From Siphonodentalium dalli (taxonomy: Eukaryota; Mollusca; Scaphopoda; Gadilida; Siphonodentaliidae), in assembly GCA_032622095.1 (NCBI GenBank), contig CP136066.1, positions 145,417,559 to 145,481,558 of the forward strand: a stretch of 64,000 bases of DNA. Reading direction: 5' to 3'. The position numbers and the translations under genes were made by a program. The notes under the pieces were generated by a model, which had not been told where the DNA came from, did not search any database, and worked only from the letters and a program-made list of their open reading frames with translations. The stretch's first letter is position 1, and each line of letters opens with the position of its first letter. Positions 35,952 to 47,831 of this stretch are shown in pieces.

Positions 35952-38900
35952 GTCCAGGAGATATTGGTCAACCTCTGCACCCCCCCCCCCAGGACTTATC
36001 TTCACCCCACTAATTTTCTTCCTTAAGGTCTCCTCTAATTTTTTTCACTTGTTAACAAGAAAAAAAAGTGGCCGCAGAGACTCCAGACAAGATGGCGTCC
36101 ATCATGGCGGCCATTTTTTTTAAATGCACCAGGTTTCTTTGATCGCCGTTATAGTAAAGATGATGTCACATGCCGTCTTGCTTTCCGCTCGATTCGTTAT
36201 GCTAATATACAACCCTTACAAATTAGCCAAAAATCCGACACCAGAATCCAATATGGCGGCCAAGATGGCCGCCGAAATGTGAAAATATGCTATTTTTCTG
36301 TCACGTTACCACCTTTCGTTTGTCTCTGTGGGAAAATGTTAGAATGTTTGCGTCATGTTATACATTTATCATATCGAGGAGTCATTGGCGAATATATGGG
36401 GACCATAATATGCATTCATTGTGGGATATTTTTGTCCGATATCACGTTTTCCCAAATGCCGGTATCATAGGTCAAAGCCGAATCTCCGTTAATAACGCGA
36501 TGTTATGTTTCGAATCAATGAATGTTATTGCTATTATAACAACACCCATGCATATATATTTGCAGGAGATACTCGAGCTAGGATTCCTCTTATACCTGAG
36601 TTGAGGAATATTTACCCAAATCTAAGATGGCGGCCAAAATGGCCACCAGAAATAAAAAATCGCTGAAAATCGCTGATTTTAACATCAGTGAGCATTATTG
36701 TCATGACAACTCCACACCTGCTTACTATTGTAAGTTGGAAACACTTAGGCGAAGAACTTTCCTTGTACCATATACAAATAAAAGTCCCCCAAATCCAAAA
36801 TGGCGCCCACAATAGCGGACAGATTTTGAAAAATCACCGAAATTCCCTCATATTCACATCATTGGGCATTATTGTCGAGACAACTCCATCCATGCGTACA
36901 GTTGAGTTGGAAATACTGAGTTGAAGTAATTACCTTACATCTCATGCAAGAAATGGTTTTCCAAATCGAAAATGGCGACCGACATTTGAAAACACGCCTA
37001 CATTCCTTTACTTTCTTAGGATGGGCGTTATTGTTTCGCGATTTCTACCCACCATTACATGTTGATATGTATGAATTATTCATTAGGGTTTGGCAAGTGA
37101 TACTCACAGTCAATATGGCGGCCAAACTGGCGGGCAGAAATTGAAAAGAAGCCGATATTATCACATACTAATTTCAAATATTAATTTGTATAAACGAAAC
37201 GGTACATAATATAAGCCATCTATTAGTTCCAATGTAAGTCGTAGTCTTTTGGAAGGATGAAAACCCACAATCGCGATGTGGCATTTCAAAATCCATTCTC
37301 CACTAAGGGCTCATACTGGCCGTAGCCGTATATTGGTGCGCCGAATAGTCATATTATGACTTCCAAGAATCAAAACAACAGTACCTGAGCTTATTCTGAA
37401 TTGCCACATTCAGCATTATCTAGACTCGTTTCCGTCTCTTCGTCAGATTAATCTATCTCACCCACAACAACAGTTCACTACTCTTCTTCGTAGAAGGGTG
37501 CCACTAATCGGAATGTTTCAAACAATACATATGCCGGTGCCCAGCTCACGTGTTTGTTTCGAAAGCTTGGAATTCTTAGCGAGCTTCATTCGTGGTATAG
37601 CTTATGGTATAATACAGATGCTACATATGGGGTATATGCGTCATCTTGTGCGATACACTATAAAGGAATTCGGTCGATGCGTATACTAGCTTTCAGAAGG
37701 ATCTATCTGCGTATTGTCAGCTTTGGTGACCTAATGGGGATAACAACGTGTACACCTGGTGATTTTCCCAAACAGCCACTTCTCAATAAATGGTTTATCA
37801 ATTCACATAACCATCTAATGCACTCACGTACCCGGACAACTTCTGTATATGGCTTCGAATGTTGAAAGCCCGACATTTGGCGGATACATTTCTGCTAAAG
37901 CGTAGAAGACCATAATGCATAATATACCCAAACTCCTTGAACATGATCATAAGAACAAGCTTGTTGGCGTCCAGCAATCGTCTCACCGAACAGTTCCAAG
38001 CAGATGATAACAATACACACGGTGCTAGTTTGTGGGTATGTGTCACGATAGTGGAAATGAAAATGGACCATGACTGCACCGCCCCTTATTTTGTTATCTT
38101 TTAGATTCAGACAGGATCTGATGTGTGGCTTTGCTTTCCTTATATGCTAAGATTGTATGTTCCCATCCGTTTGGAAGCCGTTCTTAAACAACTGGACCAG
38201 GAGTATGCCATTGGCTACTGCTGTATAAGCCCCACCAAGACTGGGGTGTAGTCTTAAAGGCGATACATTTGATAGTTGGTTATTATGTCATACTCACGCT
38301 GGGTGGTATGGTTCAAGAAAGTACAAATGCCATCAACAAAAGGGTGAAATATTCAATGCGAAGAACATCCAGAGGAATGTTACGTTGGTGAGCTCTTGCA
38401 TTCAGTTCAACAAACGTTGGTACACCAAGTGATTTCTTGGTAACATCACCATTGCGACCATTTTCCTACATGAGACATTAACTACTATATTCTAAAGTTA
38501 TATATATAAAGCTATATGATCATAAAGGTCGCGTTCCCCCAACGTCCACTGCCATCGAGACTGTAAATTGTTCTTTAAATACATAGTGAAATAAATGCAC
38601 CACAGTTCCTGACATTTTCTTGAATAATTCGCCCACATACTGACACTAACCCCGAGAGAGGATAAAAAAACACGCATACATTCATGCTATAAAGACATTA
38701 TCATTTAGTCCATCCGACTGTTTTGAGGGAGGCTAGCATAGCATTATCCAGACAAAAGTGTACGTAGTTGAATCAGAAAGGCTTCGAAACGGATGTGGAA
38801 ATACAATCTTACCACACCAAATAAAATCGATATGCATGACATTCGATATCTTAAACATGCACCAGGTGTAGGGGTGGTGTATAGAGTGGCCCATTTCATT

Positions 38901-40963
38901 CCCACTATCATGGCGCATGTCCACAAACTAGCACCGCGAGCATTGTTCTTCTCTGCTGAGAGATATTCGACGATACAACTGTGGGGCGTCATACAGTTTG
39001 CTTCGGATAATGGTGTGGGTAATCTGTACACTAGGGTCTTCTCCTTAGCATATAGACATCTGTCCAAGGGAATGAGACAGCTAGCAACCTTCGAAGTTGT
39101 CCACATATGCCAATGCGTTCGCTGAGTTTGTGAGTTGACGAACCGTCTATTGAGAAGTGACCAGCTAACTGGTTCGCCAGGTGTACATGTCGTTATCCCA
39201 TGGGGTATGAGACACATACATAGAGATGACCTTCTGTAAGCTTGTATACTCATCGGTCATATGCCTTCCTAGTTCAAGATGAGGCACAAATATCATAGTT
39301 AGCAAATATTTAAAATCGTAAGCTAGACACCGGAAAATGAATTGTTTGAAACGTTATGATTAGAGGGACCCTACTCCCAGGAAGTGGTGAATACTTTGTC
39401 GGTGTGAGCGACCTAGATTTATCAGACAAAGAAATGGAAGCTGGTCCAGATAATTATGGACGTGACGTGGCAAATCAGAATCTGTTATCAGGTAATTGTT
39501 CTGATATAACTATTTGGCGCACCTACCCTTACGGCCATTATCGGCGCTAAGTGGAGACTGGATTTCGAAATGCCACATCGCGATATTAATTGTGGGTTTT
39601 CATCTTTCCAGAAGGATACGAGCTATATTATGCGTTTTGGTACCTTTAAGTTGAACTAGTAGATGGTTTATGTACAGTTTCGTCCAAACATACCGATATT
39701 ATGACAAAAAGTTTAAATTAATATGTGAAAATATCGATTTCTTTTCCATTTCTAGCCGCCAATTTAGCAGCGATCTTGGCTGTGAGTATCAATTGCCAAA
39801 CCCTAATGAATACTTCATGTCACTATTCCATATCAACATGTAATGGTGGGTAGAAATCGCGAAACAATAACGCCCATCCTAAGAATGTAAAGGAATGTAG
39901 GCGTGTTTTCAAATTTCGGTCGCCATTTTGGCCGCCATCTTCGATTTGGAAAACCATTTCTTGCATGAGATGTAAGGTAATTACTTCGACTCAGTATTTC
40001 CAACTCAACTGTACGCATGGATGGAGTTGTCTCGACAATAATGCCCAATGATGTGAATATGAGGGAATTTCGGTGATTTTTCAAAATCTGTCCGCCATTG
40101 TGGGCGCCATTTTGGATTTGGGGGACTTGTATTTGGATATGGTACAAGGAAAGTTCTTCGCCTAAGTGTTCCCAACTTACAATAGTAAGCAGGTGTGGAG
40201 TTGTCATGACAATAATGCTCACTGATGTTAAAATCAGCGATTTTCAGCGATTTGTTTTATTTCTGGTGGCCATTTTGGCCGCCATCTTGGATTTGGGTAA
40301 ATATTCCTCAACTCAGGTATAAGAGGAATCCTAGCTCGAGTATCTCCTGCAAATATATATGCATGGGTGTTGTTATAATAGCAATAACATTCATTGATTC
40401 GAAACATAACATCGCGTTATTAACGGAGATTCGGCTTTGACCTATGATACCGGCATTTGGGAAAACGTGATATCGGACAAAAATATCCCGCAATGAATGC
40501 ATATTATGGTCCCCATGTATTCGCCAATGACTCCTCTATATGATAAATGTATAACATGACGCAAACATTCTAACATTTTCTCACAGAGACAAACGAAAGG
40601 TGGTAACGTGACAGAAAAATAACATATTTTCACATTTCGGCGGCCATCTTGGCCGCCATATTGGATTCTGGTGTCGGATTTTTGGCTAATTTGTAAGGGT
40701 TGTATATTTTCATAACGAATCGAGCGGAAAACAAGACGGCATGTGACATCATCTTTACTATAACGGCGATCAAAGAAACCTGGTGCATTTAAAAAAAATG
40801 GCCGCCATGATGGACGCCATCTTGTCTGGAGTCTCTGCGGCCACTTTTTTTTCTTGTTAACAAGTGAAAAAAATTAGAGGAGACCTTAAGGAAGAAAATT
40901 AGTGGGGTGAAGATAAGTCCTGGGGGGGGGGGGGGTGCAGAGGTTGACCAATATCTCCTGGAC
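35952..40963. mobile_element. Element Q, copy 1: 5 kb long-TIR element with TA TSD, at the centre of P
   Basis: The ends are GTCCAGGAGATATTGGTCAA and its mirror, flanked by TA (35950-35951 and 40964-40965). The outer 1.2-1.3 kb of each arm (to about 37190, and from about 39725) is nearly identical. Further in, the arms still pair but are clearly diverged; for example GGGGATAACAACGTGTACAC near 37736 faces its mirror near 39180. The arms carry many ATGGCGGCC and ATGGCCGCC motifs. The open frames differ between arms and lack known domains. Confidence 0.85.
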
Positions 40964-43900
40964 TATCTCCTTGTGCAAACTGGAAACTGCGTTTTTTTTT
41001 TTTTGTGGAAATTGTGCTGTGAAGTTAGACGGACGTTGGACGTTCGTGGACATTCAACAATTTGATTATTTGCATGGAAATATGTTTGCAAGGAGGGTGA
41101 TTTTTTTAAATAAGAGTTGTGTGGGCACAAGGCAGCTGTTAGTAATATCAACAAATGCGAGTCTATGGTATTTCATTGAAAACAGACCGTGTCGCGAATG
41201 TCCACGAACGTCCAACGTCCGTCCAACTTCACAGCGATATTCCCAAATATTTGATCACCCCCATTATCTCACAAACTGCAAGCATTATGATATGCCGATG
41301 ATTTTCATTCGTTACACATCCGGGTACGCCCATGGCACCCGAAACGGGCCCTATAATTGGGCCAGAAGCATATATTTGAATGTCTGTTTGAATGTCTTTC
41401 GAAAGGTAAACAAATAGACGTTCGACTTAGAAAATTCTGTCTAAAGTTCGCCGTGAGTGCAGAGGGTAGAGGCAAAACCAGTGGATCAATAACCTTGAAA
41501 TTTCGGTAGGGAAATCCTATGGAGCATAGCTTATTCCCACGCAATACCGCTTTGACCGAAACAAAGCGGTTCTACCTGTGCCTATATATGTGCGATTCGA
41601 GTCACCTGCCGGTAACCCCATTTTAGATCCACAGTGTTGAACGTCCAACGTCCAATGTTTTTCAAAGTAAAAAACATTCGGAAAATTGTCTTAATTTTTT
41701 TTTTTAAATTTGTCTGTTTGAGAGCGCGAATTAGGTCAAGAGAAGTCTCCTGGTGCAAACTGGAAACTGCGTTTTTTTTTTTTGTGGAAATTGTGCTGTG
41801 AAGTTAGACGGACGTTGGACGTTCGTGGACATTCAACAATTTGATTATTTGCATGGAAATATGTTTGCAAGGAGGGTGATTTTTTTAAATAAGAGTTGTG
41901 TGGGCACAAGGCAGCTGTTAGTCATATCAACAAATGCGAGTCTATGGTATTTCATTGAAAACAGACCGTGTCGCGAATGTCCACGAACGTCCAACGTCCG
42001 TCCAACTTCACAGCGATATTCCCAAATATTTGATCACCCCCATTATCTCACAAACTGCAAGCATTATGATATGCCGATGATTTTCATTCGTTACACATCC
42101 GGGTACGCCCATGGCACCCGAAACGGGCCCTATAATTGGGCCAGAAGCATATATTTGAATGTCTGTTTGAATGTCTTTCGAAAGGTAAACAAATAGACGT
42201 TCGACTTAGAAAATTCTGTCTAAAGTTCGCCGTGAGTGCAGAGGGTAGAGGCAAAACCAGTGGATCAATAACCTTGAAATTTCAGTAGGGAAATCCTATG
42301 GAGCATAGATTATTCCCACGCAATACCGCTTGGACCGAAACAGAGCGGTTCTACCTGTGTACACATTTGAATTTCAGTTTGAATGTTTTTCAAATGGGAA
42401 AGGAACATTCGGAAAATTATGTAAAAAAATAAAAGTTTAAAATTTGTGAACTGGAGAGCGCGAATTAGGTCTAGAGCAGTCTCCTTGTGCAAACTGGAAA
42501 CTGCGTTTTTTTTTTTTTGTGGAAATTGTGCTGTGAAGTTAGACGGACGTTGGACGTTCGTGGACATTCAACAATTTGATTATTTGCATGGAAATATGTT
42601 TGCAAGGAGGGTGATTTTTTTAAATAAGAGTTGTGTGGGCACAAGGCAGCTGTTAGTCATATCAACAAATGCGAGTCTATGGTATTTCATTGAAAACAGA
42701 CCGTGTCGCGAATGTCCACGAACGTCCAACGTCCGTCCAACTTCACAGCGATATTCCCAAATATTTGATCACCCCCATTATCTCACAAACTGCAAGCATT
42801 ATGATATGCCGATGATTTTCATTCGTTACACACCCGGGTACGCCCATGGCACCCGAAACGGGCCATATAATTGGGCCAGAAACATATATTTGAATGTCTG
42901 TTTGAATGTCTTTCGAAAGGTAAACAAATGAACGTTCGACTTAGAAAATTCTGTCTAAAGTTCGCCGTGAGTGCAGAGGGTAGAGGCGGGTAGGGTTCTC
43001 TATTCCGAAGGTTCGCTATTCCGAAGGTTCACTAATCCGAAGGTTCACTAATCCGAAGGTTCACTAATCCGAAGGTTCACTATTCCGAAGGTTCGCTATT
43101 CCGAAGGTTTTCTATTATGGGAGTTTTTAGCCAGAAATGAATCAAAATTTGCGCCCCCGTACATTTATACACCCCAATCTAATATCTAATTTGTCCCAGA
43201 TGTCGGTTATTAATAGCAAGAAGACAGTATCAGTTTATCATTTTAATATTATAGAAAGTTGAAAACACAATGACTGAAATAAACTACGAGTTAGAGATGC
43301 ATTCTACCCGAACTGGCAATCTGTACTTGAAAGAAACATCAACATTAAAATCAAAACAAAGTCAGAATTGCAGTTAGGTCCATTCAGCGGTATTCTATAC
43401 AGTAAGTTATAGCGCTCCAGTATTGATTGACCGTAAGAGCCCCACTGTTATAGTCCGCCTTTAGCATTTGGGACATTATATTAATCAAAATAACTCCTAT
43501 GTAAATCATTTATAAATCAGATGATTTATTGAATTTATGTATACGTAAAATAACACGTACTTCCTAAAACGACATATATGTCGTTTTAGTCCTCAGTCGA
43601 TAGACGAAATATATGTCGTTCTACTCGCCAAAGGGTTAAATCTCAAGGAAACCCACGAAAACAAAAATCACATTAATTTTTTTAATGTTTTAAGTTATTT
43701 CCTTCATAAAAAGAGTCTTCGTACTAAAGAACCCTCTCAATACTTTAGAATATAGAATTAACTTTTAAAATAACAAAAACCTTCGGAATAGCGAACCTTC
43801 GGATTAGTGAACCTTCGGATTAGTGAACCTTCGGAATAGCGAACCTTCGGAATAGAGACATGTTCCCGGTAGAGGCAAAACCAGTGGATCAATAACCTTG

Positions 43901-44774
43901 AAATTTCGGTAGGGAAATCCTATGGAGCATAGCTTATTCCCACGCAATACCGCTTGGACCGAAACAAAGCGGTTCTACCTGTGCCTATATATGTGCGATT
44001 CGAGTCACCTGCCGGTAACCCCATTTTAGATCCACAGTGTTGAACGTCCAACGTCCAATGTTTTTCAAAGTAAAAAACATTCGGAAAATTGTCTTAATTT
44101 TTTTTTTTTTAATTTGTCTGTTTGAGAGCGCGAATTAGGTCAAGAGAAGTCTCCTGGTGCAAACTGGAAACTGCGTTTTTTTTTTTTTTTGGAAATTGTG
44201 CTGTGAAGTTAGACGGACGTTGGACGTTCGTGGACATTCAACAATTTGATTATTTGCATGGAAATATGTTTGCAAGGAGGGTGATTTTTTTAAATAAGAG
44301 TTGTGTGGGCACAAGGCAGCTGTTAGTAATATCAACAAATGCGAGTCTATGGTATTTCATTGAAAACAGACCGTGTCGCGAATGTCCACGAACGTCCAAC
44401 GTCCGTCCAACTTCACAGCGATATTCCCAAATATTTGATCACCCCCATTATCTCACAAACTGCAAGCATTATGATATGCCGATGATTTTCATTCGTTACA
44501 CATCCGGGTACGCCCATGGCACCCGAAACGGGCCCTATAATTGGGCCAGAAGCATATATTTGAATGTCTGTTTGAATGTCTTTCGAAAGGTAAACAAATG
44601 GACGTTCGACTTAGAAAATTCTGTCTAAAGTTCGCCGTGAGTGCAGAGGGTAGAGGCAAAACCAGTGGATCAATAACCTTGAAATTTCGGTAGGGAAATC
44701 CTATGGAGCATAGATTATTCCCACGCAATACCGCTTGGACCGAAACAAAGCGGTTCTACCTGTGCCTATATATG
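40964..44774. repeat. P right arm: tandem subunits, inverted relative to the left arm
   Basis: Mirror of 30050-35951 but with fewer units: four carry the recurrent open frame (at 40935, 41753, 42446 and 44122, plus strand), against eight on the left. One subunit is split by element R. Arm lengths therefore differ (about 4.2 kb against 6.1 kb). Confidence 0.85.
42988..43868. mobile_element. Element R: 881-bp insertion with 8-bp TSD
   Basis: GTAGAGGC is present at 42980-42987 and 43869-43876 and occurs once in uninterrupted sister units (41465-41472, 42245-42252 and near 44650). The ends are GGGTAGGGTTCTCTATTCC and GGAATAGAGACATGTTCCCG. Inside each end are several copies of CTAWTCCGAAGGTTC (about seven left, five right). 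The interior has CGACATATATGTCG palindromes and a dispersed repeat. An 8-bp TSD fits a hAT-like or related superfamily. Non-coding. Confidence 0.9.
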
Positions 44775-45160
44775 TGCGATTCGATTCAGCTGCAAATAAG
44801 CGGTTTTAAGATCGTTGTTGTTGAACGTCCAATGTCAAACCAACTTCACAGTAATTTTCATCTGCAAATATGCGGATTTTATATCGTTTTTGTTGAACGT
44901 CCAACGTCCAATGTCAAACCAACTTCACACTAATTTTCATCTGGAAATATCCGGATTTTATATCGTTTTTGTTGAACGTCCAACGTCCAATGTCAAACCA
45001 ACTTCACACACCTGGATTTTATATCGTTTTTGTTGAACGTCCAACGTCCAATGTCAAACCAACTTCACACTAATTTTCATCTGGAAATATCCGGATTTTA
45101 TATCGTTTTTGTTGAACGTCCAACGTCCAACGTCCAATGTCAAACCAACTTCACACACCT
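44775..45160. repeat. Terminal sub-repeats of P, right (5 units)
   Basis: Mirror of 29814-30050, expanded to five units of TTGAACGTCCAACGTCCAAT, GTCAAACCAACTTCACA and ATCGTTTTTGTTG. One unit is shortened near 45010. Confidence 0.85.
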
Positions 45161-45290
45161 GATTAAATTCATCAACAACTCCACTAATCCACCCTAAATT
45201 AGAGGGACTTGCTGCATTTGCCAGGGACTTGCTGCGTTTACCGGGGACTTGCTGCATATCCAGGGACTTGCTGAGTATAGTAGGACCCGT

Positions 45291-45748
45291 AGAGAGTTCA
45301 GCAATAGACAGTTAGCACAACAATACATAATCTTTGACACAAATGGACCAGTTGTTTTGGATTTACACACATCACTGTGTGAAATTCGTCTTTAGAGTTG
45401 AGAAAATATCTATAATGTCCTATAAAATTGAGTGGAAACCAAATAATAACATAGCCATACGTCTTTGGTTGATTTTTCACAACTGATGTTAACCCCAGTT
45501 CTGTTATTGATGGCGCTGTGTCCATATTTGTGGGGGGTATCATCGCACTCAATTGACAACGCCGAGTAGTCGACTATGACAACGACGATTGTGAGACCAG
45601 CAATTGAAATTTCATTAACTTGTGCTCACGAGAAGTCGTTTTCTATTGAATGTCACGCTCACTATAGACATGAATACGCATATGAATCACACGACCTCAA
45701 GGCTACGAGATTAAGACTCTTGAACAGTTGTGGAAAATAAAGTAATGT
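45291..45748. other. Element O backbone, unrecognised
   Basis: Contains an 84-codon minus-strand frame (45298-45552) of unknown worth. The segment at 45555-45592 is mirrored at 50584-50625. Confidence 0.35.
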
Positions 45749-45757
45749 CGAGTCGTA

Positions 45758-45760
<3 letters not shown>

Positions 45761-45790
<30 letters not shown>

Positions 45791-47819
45791 ATTTTTTTTT
45801 TTTATATTTTTTTTTTTCATTATAATACACATTTATGTTATGTACAGAACAATATCTGATAACAACGATTGCAAAAATATATAGACGGGAATGGTGGGGG
45901 GGGGGGGGTCGACATTCGTACACAACTTACACACTCCTTGCACACACATTGATATATTAATAACATTGTATGCGTACATGTATACACGTATATATATATA
46001 TATATTTATGCCAGTTATATTCTGTCTCAAATTTGTTCATGAACTTTGGACTGGTTTGCCGAATGTCAGATTGTAAACTCGGACTATTTACTATTCAAGA
46101 TGATTATGTTCCCTGCTAAGTTAGTTATGTGTGTGCCCTGTTGTTTGTTGCATGGCTTTCATTAGGTCCCCCCACTCGAGTTGGAAATTGTTCAGATCGT
46201 CGGAGTTCAGTGCAATATATCGATACGATTTATATCGTAATTCAAATTCTCGAATGAGTAATTTCAGAGTTCGTTCGTCGGGGTTAAATTTTGTTTTATA
46301 CAAATAATATTTCAGAATTGATAGTATAAGAAAGTTTAGTTTGTTGTTTTTATTGTGAGCACCAATCCCAAAAAGAATGTTTTTCCGAGAAAGCGAGATG
46401 CCCAGTTGATAGCGATCTAGCCAGGCCTGAGTGGTATTTAGAAACGTTCTTACAAATGGACAGTCAAAGAAAATATGCGAAATTGATTCGTTTGCGACGT
46501 TACATCTGAGACATAGACCGTCTGACCGAATTCGCATTATGTTCAAAAGTCTGTTCGTGCCTATAATTCTAGTCAGTATTCGGTATTGAAACCAGCGTAG
46601 TTTTGTGTCGACTAATAGTTTGAAGGGTGATGAAAATATATGTTTCCAGTGAAGGGAACATCTTAATTCATTTTCCCATTTCATTTGCGACGATGATTGT
46701 CCTATTTTAGTCGCTTTTATGAATTCATCGTAAAAATTTCTGCAACCTCGCTCATTCTGAAGTAGTGATACTATATTTTCAGGAATGATTGGATTTTGAA
46801 CACTGACGATAGTTTGATCGGTCCGTTTTAATAACCTATTAATTTGTCTGTTTAAGCCGTGTAAAGTGATAAAGTTTGTGGTGATGTTGTTCTTAGTTCT
46901 AAGAGTTTCGATGAAATGTAGCTTATTGTCTTCGGTGAACATATCATTCATGAATGTTATGCCTTTGTCCTTCCACTCAGCGACGTCTATCATTGAGTCG
47001 TCGATCAACAATTCATCATTGTTCCAGATTGTCTGCGTCATGCCGTATCGAGGCTCTTTACTTTTTATGTCCAGAAAATTACGCCAGGCTACAAAGACGT
47101 CACGCCAGAAAGGATTCCCAATAGTCGACTCCATCTTTTTATATATTTTGAACCATATGTCGCAAATAGAGGGTCATTTATTATTTGTTTTGGTGCCAAA
47201 TTTCTCCGTTGAGTTGTTTTCGTTATGCACCTTCGAATCCATGTTATTTTTAATGAGTCGATGAAATATTTTAGGTGCACCATTCTTAAACCACCGTTTT
47301 CATATTCTTCGCACAGTTGCATTCTTTTTATTCTATTACGTTTTCCATTCCAAATGAATCTGAACAAAATGGTATTCATTTCGTCTATGAACTTTTTATC
47401 TGGATTTGGCAAAGCTATAAATAAGTGAACAAATTTTGGTATTAGAATAGATTTTATCAAAGTAATTTTACCAAGTGGTGTTAAGAGTCTATATTTCCAT
47501 TTATTTATCGATTTCTTTAATTCATCAATCTTCCCCATGTAGTTGAGTTGCAGAGTCTCTGTCGGATTAGTGCAAAATTTTATACCTAACAACGTGAAAG
47601 AATTTGATACCTTAATGTGACAATTTGGGATTGGTGCCAATCCACAGTTCTTTTTTGTCCCCAACCAAACAATTTCACATTTATCAATATTAACTTTCAA
47701 ACCAGACATTCTGGCAAACAAGTCCAATACATTAAGAACTTCCCGGAAGCTAGTATAGCTCCCATCAAGAATTAGTGTGGTGTCGTCAGCATATTGGTTA
47801 ATCTTGTACTCTGCCCTAC
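45761..47819 (-). mobile_element. 5'-truncated L1/Tx1-like LINE with 12-bp TSD
   Basis: CGAGTCGTATAT stands at 45749-45760 and 47820-47831. The low-complexity tail (TA repeat and long T-run, 45761-45820 on the plus strand) marks the 3' end. The 5' end is cut inside the reverse transcriptase, just before the YADD box. Length 2.06 kb. Confidence 0.85.
46121..47819 (-). pseudogene. C-terminal reverse transcriptase fragment of L1/Tx1-like ORF2
   Basis: Starts with EYKINQYADDTTLILDGS (catalytic YADD box). Next come KVNIDKCEIVWLG and GKITLIKSILIPKF, typical of L1/Tx1 clade proteins. A cysteine-histidine knuckle follows (CLRCNVANESISHIFFDC). One frameshift near 47089-47140 separates an upstream and a downstream frame. 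The fragment stops at 46121. The open frame extends beyond 47820 to 47985 only because host sequence happens to stay open. Dead on arrival, as usual for 5'-truncated copies. Confidence 0.9.
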
Positions 47820-47831
47820 CGAGTCGTATAT

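Larger units (their letters stand above)
29814..45160. mobile_element. Element P: 15.3 kb fold-back transposon with 9-bp TSD
   Basis: GATTAAATT at 29805-29813 and 45161-45169 flanks ends AGGTGTGTGAAGTTGG and CCAACTTCACACACCT. The arms (29814-35951 and 40964-45160) are inverted copies made of terminal sub-repeats plus long tandem units. A 9-bp TSD and TIRs made of tandem repeats recall Drosophila FB elements and MULEs. No transposase was seen. The axis of symmetry is occupied by element Q1. Confidence 0.85.
24410..45290. mobile_element. Inverted 20-bp-repeat ends (possible element X)
   Basis: On the left, CTACTATACGCAGCAAGTCC begins four units of about 20 bp (GCAGCAAGTCCCTGG plus variable bases), split by the PHD-LINE and resuming at 28633. 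On the right, 45203-45285 carries the same four units inverted and ends GTATAGTAGGACCCG. These look like the TIRs of an element between O and P. A clean TSD is not evident (GAGAG on both sides, slightly offset). Confidence 0.5.

Noticed and set aside
36279-37144. Several 60-105 codon frames in the Q arms, repeated near 40000-40630 and 48817-50098
   Set aside because: They change length and frame between copies and have no known domain. They follow DNA-level repeat identity.
38744-39253. 169-codon minus-strand frame in the Q1 core
   Set aside because: Part of the diverged inverted arms. The opposite arm matches only in patches and the frame is broken there, so a conserved protein is unlikely.
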